From Oehlia diaphana (lineage: Eukaryota; Glomeromycota; Glomeromycetes; Glomerales; Glomeraceae), in the NCBI GenBank assembly GCA_003833135.1, contig QZLH01000124.1, positions 33,502-97,501 of the forward strand: a stretch of 64,000 nucleotides of DNA, read 5' to 3'. The notes under the pieces were generated by a model, which ran no database searches, was not told where the DNA came from, and saw nothing but the letters and a program-made list of their open reading frames with translations. The position numbers and the translations under genes are program-made. The stretch's first letter is position 1; every line of letters starts with the position of its first letter. Of this stretch, positions 1 to 12,097 are shown piece after piece.

Positions 1-80
1 GAACTATATTTCATCTTTTTCTGATCACTGGATCAAAAGTTAGCAAACTGCCTGATTGGTAACGGTATTTGGCGAAAATG

Positions 81-144
81 CCAATCAGTCACCAATCGGT
101 CACCAATCAGCTACCTGATTGGTGCCCGATTGGTGACTGATTGA
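81..144. repeat. Long perfect-type hairpin (30-bp arms, 4-nt loop)
   Basis: The left arm (81-110) and right arm (115-144) are reverse complements with about 28 of 30 positions matching, around the loop ctac. The arms are themselves built from the short word ccaatc / gattgg repeated, so this is both a minisatellite and a foldback. No gene lies in the first 1.3 kb, and I see nothing else in it beyond AT-rich DNA and a GC-richer patch near 1100-1220 upstream of the first MIR gene. Confidence 0.75.
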
Positions 145-1366
145 TGCCTGATTTTTCACTTTTCGACCTGTGTGAAGCAGTCCGTCAAAAACTTTTGTCT
201 CGATTCCTTTATAAAAATATACTTTGATCAGGACAATCATGCTATTTTTATGCTCGATTGATCGAGTTAGAGTAAAAAAAGTTTCAGTAATAATTACACA
301 TCACTCTGATGGGGAAAATGACGTGAATTGTCAAGATCAGATCTTCAATCTCGTGATATTTACCCAATCAAATATATAACATGTGATCTATTAAAGCGTG
401 ATCTCGATAAAATTTTTTCAATTGAAAATATTTTTATAACCAAGCCAATATTAAGAAACTTTTAACGAACTGGGATGTTCATAATTTTAATTGAAAAATA
501 AATATTAACTTAGCTGAGTGATGTCTGGTAGAAATTTGAACTTTTTTTATTTAAACTTCGCACTTTTAATATTTACTATTTATTATTAAGGGAAATTCAA
601 ATAATTATCTGGACACCTAAAAATGGTTATTTTAGCGAAAAGAATCTTGCAATATTTCTAATATTTATATAACTTTTAATATATAAAATTCACAAAAGTT
701 TTATCACCACCAATATATGAACAAAATTTTGTGCAACTACTGTAACATCATGTCTTACAATTTACGGTATTTGTTTTATTTATAATGAATAAAATTATTT
801 AAAAATACTAATGAATTATTTTTTTTGGGGGAATTTAATTATTTAGATGCTTTAAATGTAGCTTTAGTAGTTTATAGGTAAGTAAACATGTATTTTTCAT
901 AAACAGAGAGGTAGAGATTATTTAAAATGATGAAAGAATTCTTTTCATTCAAATCAATAAATCATTTTTATACCCTAGTGAAATTTTCGTTAAATATGTA
1001 GAAAAGGGTAGATTATTAGTGATTTCCGAAGGAATTCATGCAGAAATCTCAATTATTTTAAGTAGTTTTCCTATGTGCAAGGGTTAAAACTTTGTGTAAC
1101 ACCACCACGAATGATCTTACCACACCACCTCGGAAAGGTGTGATGCCTAACTATCACCGTACACGTGACTGCCGCGTTCGCGTTGACCGATTTCCTTAAA
1201 GGGGTGACTTACGGGGTCGCACTAATTTGGAAACGTCGATAAATAATGATGTAATATTCCTTCTTAATTTGGTTAGAACAATTTACCATCATTTAAGAAA
1301 AAGGGAATCATTAACATCGAATGTTTATCATTTTGTTTCTTCCTTTTCTTGAAATTTCCTTAAATT

Positions 1367-2589
1367 ATGGAGTTACCTAAATACTCTGGAACAATTCATC
1401 CTCAAGAATGGTTAAAAAAAGTACTAATTTTTTGTTATTTTAATCAAATTAAAGATGATAAAGAAGTTTTAAATATTTGTAAAACTATGATAAATTCCAC
1501 CATAATAATTCCTAACTTAAATGAAATTAATTCTTTTGAAGAACTTATTGAAGCTCTTAAATTACATTCAACCTTTAATATTTTTAAAATTTCATGCAAA
1601 AGAAAATTACAAATAATGAAATTCATTCCTGAACAACAAGATGATATTGCAACATTCCTTGCTAATTTTCATTCACTTTGTAATGATGCGGAAATTAATG
1701 ATCATGAAGAAATCATAACCTTGCTTATTAATTCATATCCAAACTACTTCTTTAAAAGTGAATTTATAAAAAGAGTGGATGGTATTAATTCAGTAGATGA
1801 AATATTTAAAATATTCAGTGAGGTTATATTTGACGAATTAAAAATAATTAAATTTGGGTCTTTAATCGCTCTGAAACATGTTGCAACAGGAAAATATTTA
1901 TCAAGTTGGAATGTTAATTATAAAACAGGTTCCGGGGAACAAGTGGTATGTATTTTAATTACATTTCAATTATTTAATCAACTTATATCATTTTATTTAT
2001 AATTTTTTTTTTATATTTTAGGTATTTGCTAGTGAAAAATTTCCGGATGGAAATGCTTTATGGTTTGCGACATGTACTACCACTACTAATCACAACTACC
2101 AGCATTGTACTTATGATGATAGCTTTTATTTGACTCATAATGTAACCGGTAATAAATTAAACTTTTGTCCTAGTTATAAATCTCCTACAACTGGTCATTC
2201 TGAAGGTATATATATATGTAAACGTTAATAATATATAAAAAACTATTTTTAATAATTATTTGTTATTTACTATATTTATTTTACAGTAAATTGTAGAAGG
2301 GGAGGTTATTCTTTAAATTGGATAAATACTAATACAACAAATAATAACGCACATTACGTAAAAGTAAAAGATGTAATTGCTTTACAATATAGTGATTGTA
2401 TTTTAAGCAGTCATGATTTCACATTTACAATTGGAAATAAATCTTTTCAAGAAGTTGTTTGTCACAGAGAAAGAATTGGTGGAAATGATGAGGTATTTAG
2501 ATTTAATTTAATTTACTCAATATTATATCTTTGTCTGTATTTATTTATTTATAATTTTTTATTTATAGTGGCAAATTGAAATTGTTTAA
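1367..2589 (+). CDS. Gag-like N-terminal domain fused to a MIR domain, copy 1
   Basis: Four exons (1367-1945, 2022-2205, 2287-2492, 2569-2589) with GT-AG introns give 329 residues. Residues 1-150 are helical and begin MELPKYSGTIHPQEWL. They carry a pattern like Ty3-type retrotransposon capsid (Gag) domains: a PEEW-like start, a central SCKRKLQ block, then FLANFHSLC and an LINSY block. From about residue 160 comes a MIR-type beta-trefoil repeat (ALKHVATGKYLSS, then VFASEKFPDGNALW and DSFYLTHNVTGNKL), a fold known in protein O-mannosyltransferases and IP3/ryanodine receptors, here as a stand-alone domain. No signal peptide or membrane segment is seen, so a cytosolic location is inferred. The second copy at 8798 has the same intron positions and phases. 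The biological role is unknown to me. The gene model is well supported by the paralogue; the Gag relationship is inference. Confidence 0.85.
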
Positions 2590-3160
2590 AATGATGAGAA
2601 ATTTATTTTTTGATTATTTATTTATATCCATAAAAATTTACAGTATTGGCTGGTTTAAAAAATTCAGAGTCAATATGGATTACTTATATCAAGACAAAAG
2701 TAGTATATTATCAAATTAGTTTATTTTTTTCTATTGATGGTATGAATCAAATTAGAATAAAAATTCGCCTGCGACAATTAGTGATCAATTAATTATAGTT
2801 ACAACAAACTAATGATAACGTGTTTAGTAAACTTTGTAAGTGAATCATAAACGGTAAAGCAGTTAATTAAATAAATATTTTATGAATAAATGAAATTCAA
2901 TTAAAATTTTTCATTAGTAATTGAGATCTATAATTTCCTTACGCATAACGTAATTACGTATCCACATCATTGTATCTTTTGACATCATCCACTAATATCA
3001 TTTCGACATCAGAAGTATTTACCAAGTGATCGAATAAGAATGATATTTTTTTTTAATCTGTCAAGATTTTAGCGTAGAAAATAAGAACGATTAAGTTGTA
3101 TAACTTTCGAGCTGTTGTCGCAAATTTCAATTTTTCTTTGAAATTGTTTTCTCCTTAAAT
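2590..3160. other. Intergenic, AT-rich
   Basis: The 3' flank of the first MIR gene. No open frame or structured repeat was recognised. The DNA just after the stop resembles the flank of the second copy (compare 2600-2700 with 10040-10160), so the duplication extended past the coding region. Confidence 0.6.
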
Positions 3161-3262
3161 ATGGAACTAACCGGAACATTTTTACCCGAAAAATGGCTAA
3201 AACACGTTAATAAATACAGCATCATACACAAATTTGGTAAATCTAGTAAAAATATCATGTAA
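3161..3262 (+). pseudogene. Truncated relic of a third MIR/Gag-like gene
   Basis: A 33-codon frame starts MELTGTFLPEKWLKHVNKYS and stops at 3260-3262. It aligns with the first 35 residues of the two complete copies (MELPKYSGTIHPQEWLKKV and MDLPKYTGTIHPEEWVKQV): the PEEW-like block and the following lysine/valine helix are kept and the KYSG segment is shortened. Nothing recognisable of the rest of the gene follows. The upstream DNA has the same ccttaaat-ATG context as copy 1. I read it as a decayed third member of the local family rather than a real small gene. Confidence 0.65.
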
Positions 3263-5396
3263 ATAATGAACTTCCCCTACGCAACCACCAAAAAGTCACG
3301 AAATTCAGTATTATGGCATTTGGCCTGCATTAAGAAGTTAAGAAATAATGTGAATGATAATTAATTTAATGGAACTACTCTTTTTAGATGACCCATTTAT
3401 AAATAAATTTAATTTATCTTTTAAACTAAGAATTTTCTCTAAAACTCTTATATTAATAGTGAATGTGGTATGACAGAATCGAGTATTTTGAGCATTATTT
3501 GTTTTACAATGGCTTTGTTAAAAATAATTTTATTGGATAAATTTTTATAATTTTATAATGTGATGATGTACGGATAATTACCTTCTATGTAATATTAACC
3601 TGGAACCATATTCTCAAAAAAAAAACCTCATAAATTATTTAATATTGTTTTGACAGTAAACAGGATTCTATAAGTACTGTAGTATTAGTTATTTTCTAAT
3701 TAAATTTATCATAAGAGTATTATAAAGGTTCATAATATACTTTCATTTTATTTATTTTTATATTCAATTAAAAACTTTATTTTATTAAGAAACTGATTAG
3801 TAATCTTATGTATTTTCTATTTTAATCATCGTCTTTTCATTTTCATGTTCGCTTCGACGGAAGAGCGAGTAATATGATGACTGATTCCTTATAAATACGC
3901 GTATTTGAACTTTTCAATACCCTCTAACCCTACAAAGGTTTTAAGAATCTTATTTTAACATTTAATCTCGCTCTTATATCTTTCTCAGAAGAATGAAAAT
4001 GTCAAAATGATAAAAATTATCGCGATGATATCATTAGGACATTATAATTTGGTCTATCAAGGTGGGAGTTATATATCAAATATTGCTATTTAATTATATA
4101 AAAGCTATCAGGGTCTATCTTCCATTGATCAGTATTTTATTTTTATTCAAGATTTCGTATATTTATTTACCTACGGAAAAAATGCTAACTTCATATTAGA
4201 AAGTTTCAGAAATCAACGTTTCTAAAAATAAAAGAAAATTAATTTAGTTGTTTTTTTTTTAAAAAAAAAATACTTCTATATGAAAAAAGTACATTCATTT
4301 GTTTAAAAAGATCTCGCGCTTTTGAAAGTTGTTTCAATAAGTAATAATTTTAGTATTTAGGATATTAATTTTCTGGTATCCTATTTTAAGATAAAAATAA
4401 AAAAAATGACAATACTTTCTTAGTTTTATTTGTTTATACGTAATAAAAAAGGGCAAGTGATTAAAGTCTTAAGAAAATTATTGAAATATATTAATTAATG
4501 TATAATAAATTCTACGCCAGACAGCTATTTAGAAAATTTTCTTACGCCTTATCATGAGCCAAAATTTTGGTACATATAAGATTTCAGTTAGTCAAAACTT
4601 TTTATATACCAGTTTTTATATAAAAGTTTAAAAAAATCGGTATGATAACATTAATTTCAGCTAGAATAAATCAGAATAATAGACTTGAACATTTTAATTT
4701 CGGCCAAAATTATGAATAATTAAATTATATGACTTCGGAAACTTCGGATAATCAAAAGAATTTTTTTTATTGTATTTTATAATAAGCAGTACATTGATAA
4801 AATTCGGTTGTAAATTGTAATGAAATGATAATATACTTTCGGTTAACCCATATTTGGTACACCTTGTATTTCGTTTTATCCGGTATACGTTATTTTTTAT
4901 AATTAAAAATGGTTATAATAAATCGTGTCATATTCAAATCACCAAATAACCAAGATTATACCGTACTTTCTATATGTTTTCTTATTAATTTTTGTTGTAT
5001 ATTTTAACTTTGTTTTAATTGAATTTTCATTACTTCAATTTTTTTATTTTATTTACTTATATGCATTTCATGAAAAAAAAAAAGCCTGCTGCATTACTCC
5101 GTTTGATCATTCAGTACTTATATACAGTACTTGTATATACCAATACAAATCAACATTTATAGGTTAAAGAATTTATTTGTTATTCACATAAAAAATAAAT
5201 GTATTAAAATTTGATTAATAATTTTACCACAAAAAAAAAAGATATTTTTATTGAATAAATTATAAATTCATAAATAAAAAAAATATCAATTTATAAGAAA
5301 TTTATAAATATAAACTTTTTGTTTATATAAATATTATAAATATTGAAAATTAAAAGAATTATAAAAAAAAAAAAAAATTCTCAAGTTTCTAAAAAT
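3263..5396. other. Intergenic, no gene recognised
   Basis: About 2.1 kb of AT-rich DNA. An 80-codon frame at 4925-5167 has low-complexity composition, no paralogue in the window and no plausible splice context, so I do not call it. Confidence 0.55.
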
Positions 5397-8095
5397 TTAA
5401 TTATCGTCATCTTGAATATGATCGTCATCTTGATTGAGATCTATTTAAATAAATAGTAAAATATTAATTTTGTATTGCATTTAAAAAAAAAATTATAAAA
5501 AATTATATATTTTACCTAATTCGTCTAATTCGCAATCCAAACATTGAGAAACTATGAATTAAAATAATAATAAAATTAATGATAGTAAAATTATAATATT
5601 ATTATTATTACATATATATACTGTATAAAATATACTTACTTGTTGATGAAATGGCATCTATATTATAAAAAGTAAAAGTATATAATAGTTTAATAAAATT
5701 GTATTTTTCTTCAAAAAAAAAAAAAAAAAACACATATATATAATATACCTTGAAATGTTGAATTTACAGGTTTTGGAAGATTTTCTAAATTTAAAAGTCT
5801 ACTAGTATAAATTGCTTGTGGATGTGTTTGAATATTTTTAGCAATATATTCCTTATTTTTCTCAAACTTGCTTCTTAATTTCTCCTCTCTAATTATATCC
5901 CATTTTTTTACTTGAAAATAATAATTATCTTCTTTATTATTAGTTTCATTATATGAATTTTCTGCATTATTAAATATAGAATGATCAGATGTTCCATCTT
6001 GCAATTTTTCCAAACTTTGATATAATTCTTTAGCAGTTGGTCTATTTTCTGCTTTAGAGTCCCAACATTTGATAATTAAATCTGCAATTAATTTTGGTGT
6101 AACTTTAGGAATTTCTGGCCTGAATCCTTTACATATTTTAACAGCCAAAATATGATCATGAGGAATATCAACATAAGGAATATTTTCTGACATATATTCA
6201 TTCATTATTATTCCGAATGAGTAAATATCTGCTGCTTTTGTATACTGATACCCACATAAAACTTCTGGTGCCACATAAGGTAATACTCCATAAACTCCTT
6301 CTTGCTTTTTATTATTTGCTGGTTGACACATTCCCAAATCACTAATCATTGGATAAACTGAGTTATTAAATAATATATTACCTGAATGAAAATCTTTATG
6401 AATTAATCCAGCATTATGTATATTTAGAAGTCCTCTTGCAATATTTCTTAAAACACCTAATTTCACTTTGCAGCTCATAAATGAATTTGATTCATTTAAT
6501 TCATTTAAACAATTTCTCAAATCTCCTCTTTCACAATATTCTAAAACCATCATATAATCTTTAGTATTTGGATCTTGAGTTATTCCAAAACATTTAACAA
6601 CAAATGTAAAATGATCTGAAATATAAGATTTAATCTAATAATAAATTAGTGTATTAATTTAATAAATACAAATGAGAATTTAAAATGTATTAATATAAAG
6701 TTTATATCAATTACCTCATTTAAAAATTCTGAACTTATGTCAGATGAATCATCTAAACTTTTTAATGCAACTTTGACACCATATCTACTCCATTTTTGAT
6801 TTTCAGTATCCCAATAGTAAATGTATCCTTTAGGCCAGTCAGCCGAATAAATTTTACCAAAACCACCTCTGGTAACATATTTAACATTTTCAAAATTTTC
6901 AAAAGGTATCCATTCAAGACATAGTTTATAATGAATAGCATTAAGTTGTGATTTTTGTATAAATTCATCAATATCTTTATTTCCACTAGTCCAATTTTTA
7001 AAGTTTTCTTCAAATCTTTTAGAATTACAAGGTTGACACCACATAAATCCTGTGCCTGGTTCATCGCATTCTCCACATATTCCATATACTTGTTTTCTTT
7101 TTTTTAAATCTTTCATAAAAATTACTTTTTCAGTCATCTCTTCAGAGTTGGTAATTGAATTAATAGTAACATGTTCCTTTTAAAATAAATAATTTTAATA
7201 AATACAATTAACTATTAATGGGAACTCAATAGTGTTAATATTTATAATAATTATTTTTTTACCTGATAATCATTATTAGGATACGTTTCCCATAAATGAA
7301 GAGATTTTAAAATTATCATATATTCTTTAGTATTTGGATCTTGAGTTATTCCAGAAAAACAATTCTTAACCTAATATAAATTACGAGGAAAAAAAAATTT
7401 TTTTTTTTTTAAATATTAAGTGTTAAATAATTTAAATATTAAATATAAAATAAGTTTAATTTATTTTATTTAAATTTACCATGTTTAAAGAATCTGTACT
7501 TTTAAAAAACGAATCATCAATAGCTTTAAATGCAATTTTGGTTTTATTTGATCTACCCCATTTTTGATTTTCGATATCCCAATATTCAATTTTTCCTTCA
7601 GACAAGTAAGCTTTGTAAAGTTTATGACCATTACTCATGGTAACATAAATAACATCTTTAATACTTTCAAAAGGTACCCACTCAAGACATTTATCATAAT
7701 GTACGGCATTACATTGTGATTGTTGTATAACTTTATCAATAACTTTACTTCCACTAGTCCAATTTTTAAAATTTTCCTTAAATCTTTTAGCGTTACAAGG
7801 TTGACACCACATAAATCCTGTTCCTGGTTCATTACATTCTCCACATATTCCATATACTTCTTTTCTTTTTTCTAAATCTTCCATAAGAATTTCTAAACCT
7901 TCCAAATTGTCAGCTGAATCGATTTTAACATGTTTCTTTTTTAAAAATAAAGAAATCCAAAAAAAAGTTATTATTTGAAATTAATATATTATTTTACTGC
8001 ATATTAATTATTTTTACCTTATAATTATTATTAGGATATATTTTCCATAAGTTTTTAAAATTAGTTTTAGAATTATTATTTATTGTAGTATCCAT
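5397..8095 (-). CDS. Protein kinase (TKL/tyrosine-kinase-like) with tandemly duplicated N-terminal ribbon module
   Basis: Eight exons join in frame: 8018-8095, 7480-7935, 7263-7370, 6715-7176, 5749-6634, 5640-5657, 5516-5551, 5397-5440, giving 695 residues. Residues 1-26 (MDTTINNNSKTNFKNLWKIY) lead into a C-x2-C-x9-C-x2-C ribbon (Cys57, 60, 70, 73) and a vestigial kinase N-lobe whose glycine loop has decayed to TMSNGHKLYKAYL. Exon 3 (179-214) is a chimera, kinase-type VKNCFSGITQDPNTKEYM followed by a copy of the exon-1 tail (LHLWETYPNNDY). A second ribbon (Cys248, 251, 261, 264) then precedes a complete kinase: loop GGFGKIYSA at 318, Lys353, catalytic HKDFHSGN with Asp449 and Asn454, DLG for DFG at 467, and APE at 490. 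The acidic tail is split over three tiny exons. Such kinases are hugely expanded in Rhizophagus and act as putative cytosolic signalling kinases; the substrate is unknown. It could instead be two genes, the upstream one truncated. Confidence 0.8.
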
Positions 8096-8645
8096 TTTTA
8101 TAAAATTATAAAATTATTACTATCTCAAATTAATAATTATCACTAGTTAACTTAAAAAATTTTATTATTGTTGTTATTAATTTTTTTTTTTTTTTTAAAA
8201 AAAAGGGAAATAATTTGATTTAATTGAAAAACGTTTTAATATCATTTTGCTTAAATATGAAAATAAAGCTCGTCAAAAAAAATCTTGTGCGACGATCAGT
8301 TCATTGTATTTAAATTATTTAATTTGCATAATTTGCACAAAATAAAATTGTAACCCATGCTGATTACTGTGAGTTATTTTTTTTTTTTTTTTCAAACCTT
8401 AATTCGGATTTTTGTGTTTCGTTAAAATTTTTTTTTAAAAAAAAATGAAGTTCTTTTTTAAAGAATTGTGTAAATTTGCGTAAATTAAATTAAATAAATG
8501 TAACTTCCTTTTTTAGAATTTTTTTGATAATTGTTGTACGAATATAGAATTGTCATACAACATGAATTTTTTCTCATAGGAAGCCTTAGATATCATTGAT
8601 CATCATGGCGGAGCCGTGAGATTCCTGAAATAACTGGTTTATATC

Positions 8646-8757
8646 ACGGAAACTAACGTTCCGTATACTGATAAGCTTTTTAGCTTATCCTTTTAAATAA
8701 ATGTCACCCCCATAAAAATATTAAATAAGGAAAATCACGGACGACTATCAGAAAACG
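8646..8757 (+). repeat. Dispersed short repeat, copy 1
   Basis: Starts actaacgttccgtatactg and ends cacggacgactatcagaaaac. An inverted, diverged copy lies at about 24290-24412, and a more decayed relative with the same cacggg/gaaataact words sits at about 30640-30900. Non-coding; probably a small non-autonomous transposon or its relic. It forms the distal promoter of the second MIR gene. Confidence 0.55.
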
Positions 8758-8765
8758 TATAAAAG
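8758..8765 (+). promoter_or_regulatory. Probable TATA box of MIR gene copy 2
   Basis: TATAAAAG lies 32 bases before the ATG at 8798, at the edge of the dispersed repeat. No equally good box is seen before copy 1. Confidence 0.45.
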
Positions 8766-8797
8766 GAGTTGTTTATCGATTTGCTTCCTACTTAATT

Positions 8798-10032
8798 ATG
8801 GATTTACCAAAATACACTGGAACAATTCATCCTGAAGAATGGGTAAAACAAGTACAAATTTACTGTTACTTAAAAGGAATTGAAAATGAAGAAAAAATTA
8901 TTAAAATTTCTAAGCTCATGATAGATTCCACTTTAATAATTCCTAATGTTGATAAAATTAATTCTTTTGAAGAACTTATTAAAGCTCTTAAGTTACATTC
9001 GACCTTCATCCTTTACAAAAATTCATGCAAAAGAAAATTACAATTAATAAAGTACATTCCTGAACAAGAAGATGTCACTACATTCCTTGCTAATTTTCGT
9101 TCACTTTGTAATTGGGTGGAAATTAGTGATCATAAAGAAATTATAACCATGCTTATTAATTCATATTCAAACCACTTCTTTAAAAGTGAATTTATAAAAA
9201 GAGTAGAGGGTATTAATTCTGTAGATGAAATATTTAAAATATTTAGTGAGGTTGTATTTGACGAATTAAAAATAATTAAATTTGGGTCTTCAATCGCTCT
9301 GAAACATGTTGCAACAGGAAAATATTTATCAAGTTGTAATATTAACTATCAAATAGGTTCCAAGCAACAAGTGGTATGTATTTATACAGTAATTACATTT
9401 CAATATTTAATCAATTTACGTCATTTTATTGACAATTTTTTTTTTATATTTTAGGTATTTGCTAGTGAAAAATTTCCAGATGGAAATGCTTTATGGTATG
9501 CGACGTGTAATACCACTACTAATCACAACTACCAGCATTGTACTTATGATGATAGCTTTTATTTGACTCATAAAGCAACCGGTAATAAATTATACATAAG
9601 TACTACTTATAAATTTCCTACAACTAGCCATTTAGAAGGTATATGTAAATGTTAATAATATATAAAAAACTATTTAGTTTTTTTAATAATTATTTATTTA
9701 TTTACTGTATTTATATTACAGTAAGTTGTAGAAGAAATGAACTTAGTTCTATAAATTGGATAAATACTAATACAACAAATAATAACGCACCTTACGTAAA
9801 AGCAAAAGATGTAATTACTTTAAAATATAATGATTATATTTTTCGTAGTCATGATTTCACATTTACAATTGGAAATAAAACTTTTCAAGAAGTTGTTTGT
9901 CACGAAGAAAGAATTGGTGGAAATGATGAGGTATTTAAATTTAATTTTAATTTACTCAATATTATCTTAGTATGTATTTATTTATTTATAATCTTTTATT
10001 TACAGTGGCAAATTGAAATTGTTCAAAAATGA
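8798..10032 (+). CDS. Gag-like N-terminal domain fused to a MIR domain, copy 2
   Basis: Four exons (8798-9373, 9455-9638, 9722-9930, 10006-10032) give 331 residues. It is colinear with the gene at 1367: same intron positions and phases, clearly diverged N-terminal half (MDLPKYTGTIHPEEWVKQV), strongly conserved MIR half (ALKHVATGKYLSSCNIN, VFASEKFPDGNALW, HDFTFTIGNKTFQEVV). It ends IEIVQK, two residues longer than copy 1, which stops directly after IEIV. The Gag-like block reads SCKRKLQLIKYIPEQEDV then FLANFRSLC. A TATA box lies 32 bases upstream of the start. No signal peptide or membrane span. Both copies keep open frames across all exons, which argues for selection. Function unknown; a capsid-derived, domesticated N-terminal domain is my inference. 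Confidence 0.85.
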
Positions 10033-12090
10033 TAAAAAATTTATTTTTGATTATTATTACTAGTTTTATAGCCATAAAATTTATTTTATCGACTGGTTTA
10101 AAAAATTCATGAATTCGAGAGTCAATATGGATTATCTAGGCCATTTTTATAAAGTAAAAAGTAGTATATTTTTAAAATAGTTTATTTTTTTCTATTAATG
10201 ATATGAAATAAAAATTTGCCTATGGACAATCAATTATAACTGATTATAATAAACGTGTTTAAAAATTTTTTTCCTTTTTGCCTAAAAAGAAACTGCAAGT
10301 GAATCAATCATTAACTGGTAAAGCAGCTATTTTATGAATAAATGTGCCTACATTATTAGGCTGTAAATCTGAGATGATGAAAATAATTTATTAGTAGTAG
10401 TTAACAGATATGTAAAATATCTTTATAAGTTTATACCATAATTATACCGAAATTTACATTCTTCTATAGTATAAAGTAAAATTTTATTATTATATTAAGT
10501 TTTTAACATAGGTATATCAAGGTCTGACTGTGTAAATCGATTCAATTTGAGTAGATTCTAAATCATTTTATATATGGCTTCAAAGTATAATTTATATCTT
10601 GTTAAAAATACTTAGAATTAGATGGTCAAGTTGACCGGAAATTTAATAGTCCATATAAATCTGGTTGATCGGCTCTATCCAATCCAAATCGATTTTGTAA
10701 TTTGCATACCCATTTAATTCTCTCAATGAATCAGTGAATTGCATGTTCAATAATAATTTTTTTTATATAAGATGAATAATTCTTTTTGCTGTAAGTACTC
10801 CTAAAAAAATATATTTCATTCATACGTAACTGTAATATCTCAATAATTTCTTCGTCAACGTTTCTTTTAAACTGCGACATGTCATATTCGGAGAAAATAT
10901 ATTAGAAAAAAGTTAAAAATCTGTTATTATCCGAATTGTTTGTTCTGATGAGCAAAATTTCTTTCACACTTGGCGTCAAGTTTTTAATATATTTCTCAAT
11001 CAAATTATCAAAACTTTAATGTGAAATAAATGAATATTCTATAATTTTTTAGTTTTAATATAAAGAAAAAAATACTAAAACTTTAATTTATTAATAAAAT
11101 ATCATTTATTTTATTAATCTAAATAAACTACTATATTTTATCATGATTATTACATTTTTTTATGCATTTCAATTTGATATACAAATGATAAATTGATTAG
11201 ATGCATCTCAGATTCAAATTTTCATCTCGATGTAACCCAATTTCAAATTTACGTTCTTCTTGATTTGACATACAACATATATACTGTGTATATACAAAAA
11301 TGTTTTAATTTTTCTTTTTTTTATTTTCTTTGCAACCTTTTAATTTTAATTAGTATTTATTTAACAATTGCTGGAATTGAAATATCTTGGAGTTAAAAAA
11401 AAATTTTAGTAACAACAATATTGATTTGTGATCTTATAATTTTTCTTTACATATAATATATAGTATAAATGTGAAAAAAAATTAGCAAATAAAAAATAAT
11501 AAAATAACGATTAAAACAACAAAACAATGAAAAATAATATTAAACAATTTGAACAAAAATAAAATAACAATATTATTTATATTATACAAAATATATTCAA
11601 TAAATTCTTTAAGACTTTGTGTTTTTTTTTCTTGTTTTCTTTACAAACTTTCTAATTCTAATTAACGTTGATTCAATAATTACTTTTGAATTACCTTGGA
11701 GTTAAAAAAAAATTTAACAACATTTTTAATAACATTATAACATCAATATTGATTGGTGATTCAAAATAATTATATAGAATTCTCTATTATCTTATCAGTT
11801 AGTGAAAACCAAGCTTAAATAATTTCTGTAGTTTCTCAATTATAATGTTAATATTTGGACATACACAATTGTTAGTGAGTTTGAAAAACACATGAGCAAA
11901 GTGTCCTTTACAGCTAATAAATTGCTACATATTTAATACTAAAATATATATTAACTACAAAATTTATGCCAAGTTAGTGTATAAAGAAGAATTGATATTG
12001 ATATAGATAGTAATAAATTTTTAAAAGAGTGAAATATATTAGAGATATGAAGGAAGAGAATTTAAGAATGAAAAAGAGTGTGGTAATTAT
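10033..12090. other. Intergenic, with a diverged internal duplication
   Basis: No gene recognised. Two about 110-base blocks, at 11310-11420 and 11620-11730, share the order (T-rich run) ttttctttgcaa... / ...cttggagttaaaaaaaaa and are diverged direct copies. At 10510-10530 the words tcaaggtctgactgtg match one end of the inverted-repeat element at 61946, so a lone transposon end may sit here. Confidence 0.5.
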
Positions 12091-12097
12091 GAATTTT

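Noticed and set aside
4925..5167. 80-codon plus-strand frame
   Set aside because: Low-complexity Phe/Tyr/Leu composition in AT-rich DNA; no motif, paralogue or splice context.
7456..7905. Separate small ribbon-protein gene
   Set aside because: Splice sites and phases join it to the upstream start exon and the downstream kinase exons in one frame.
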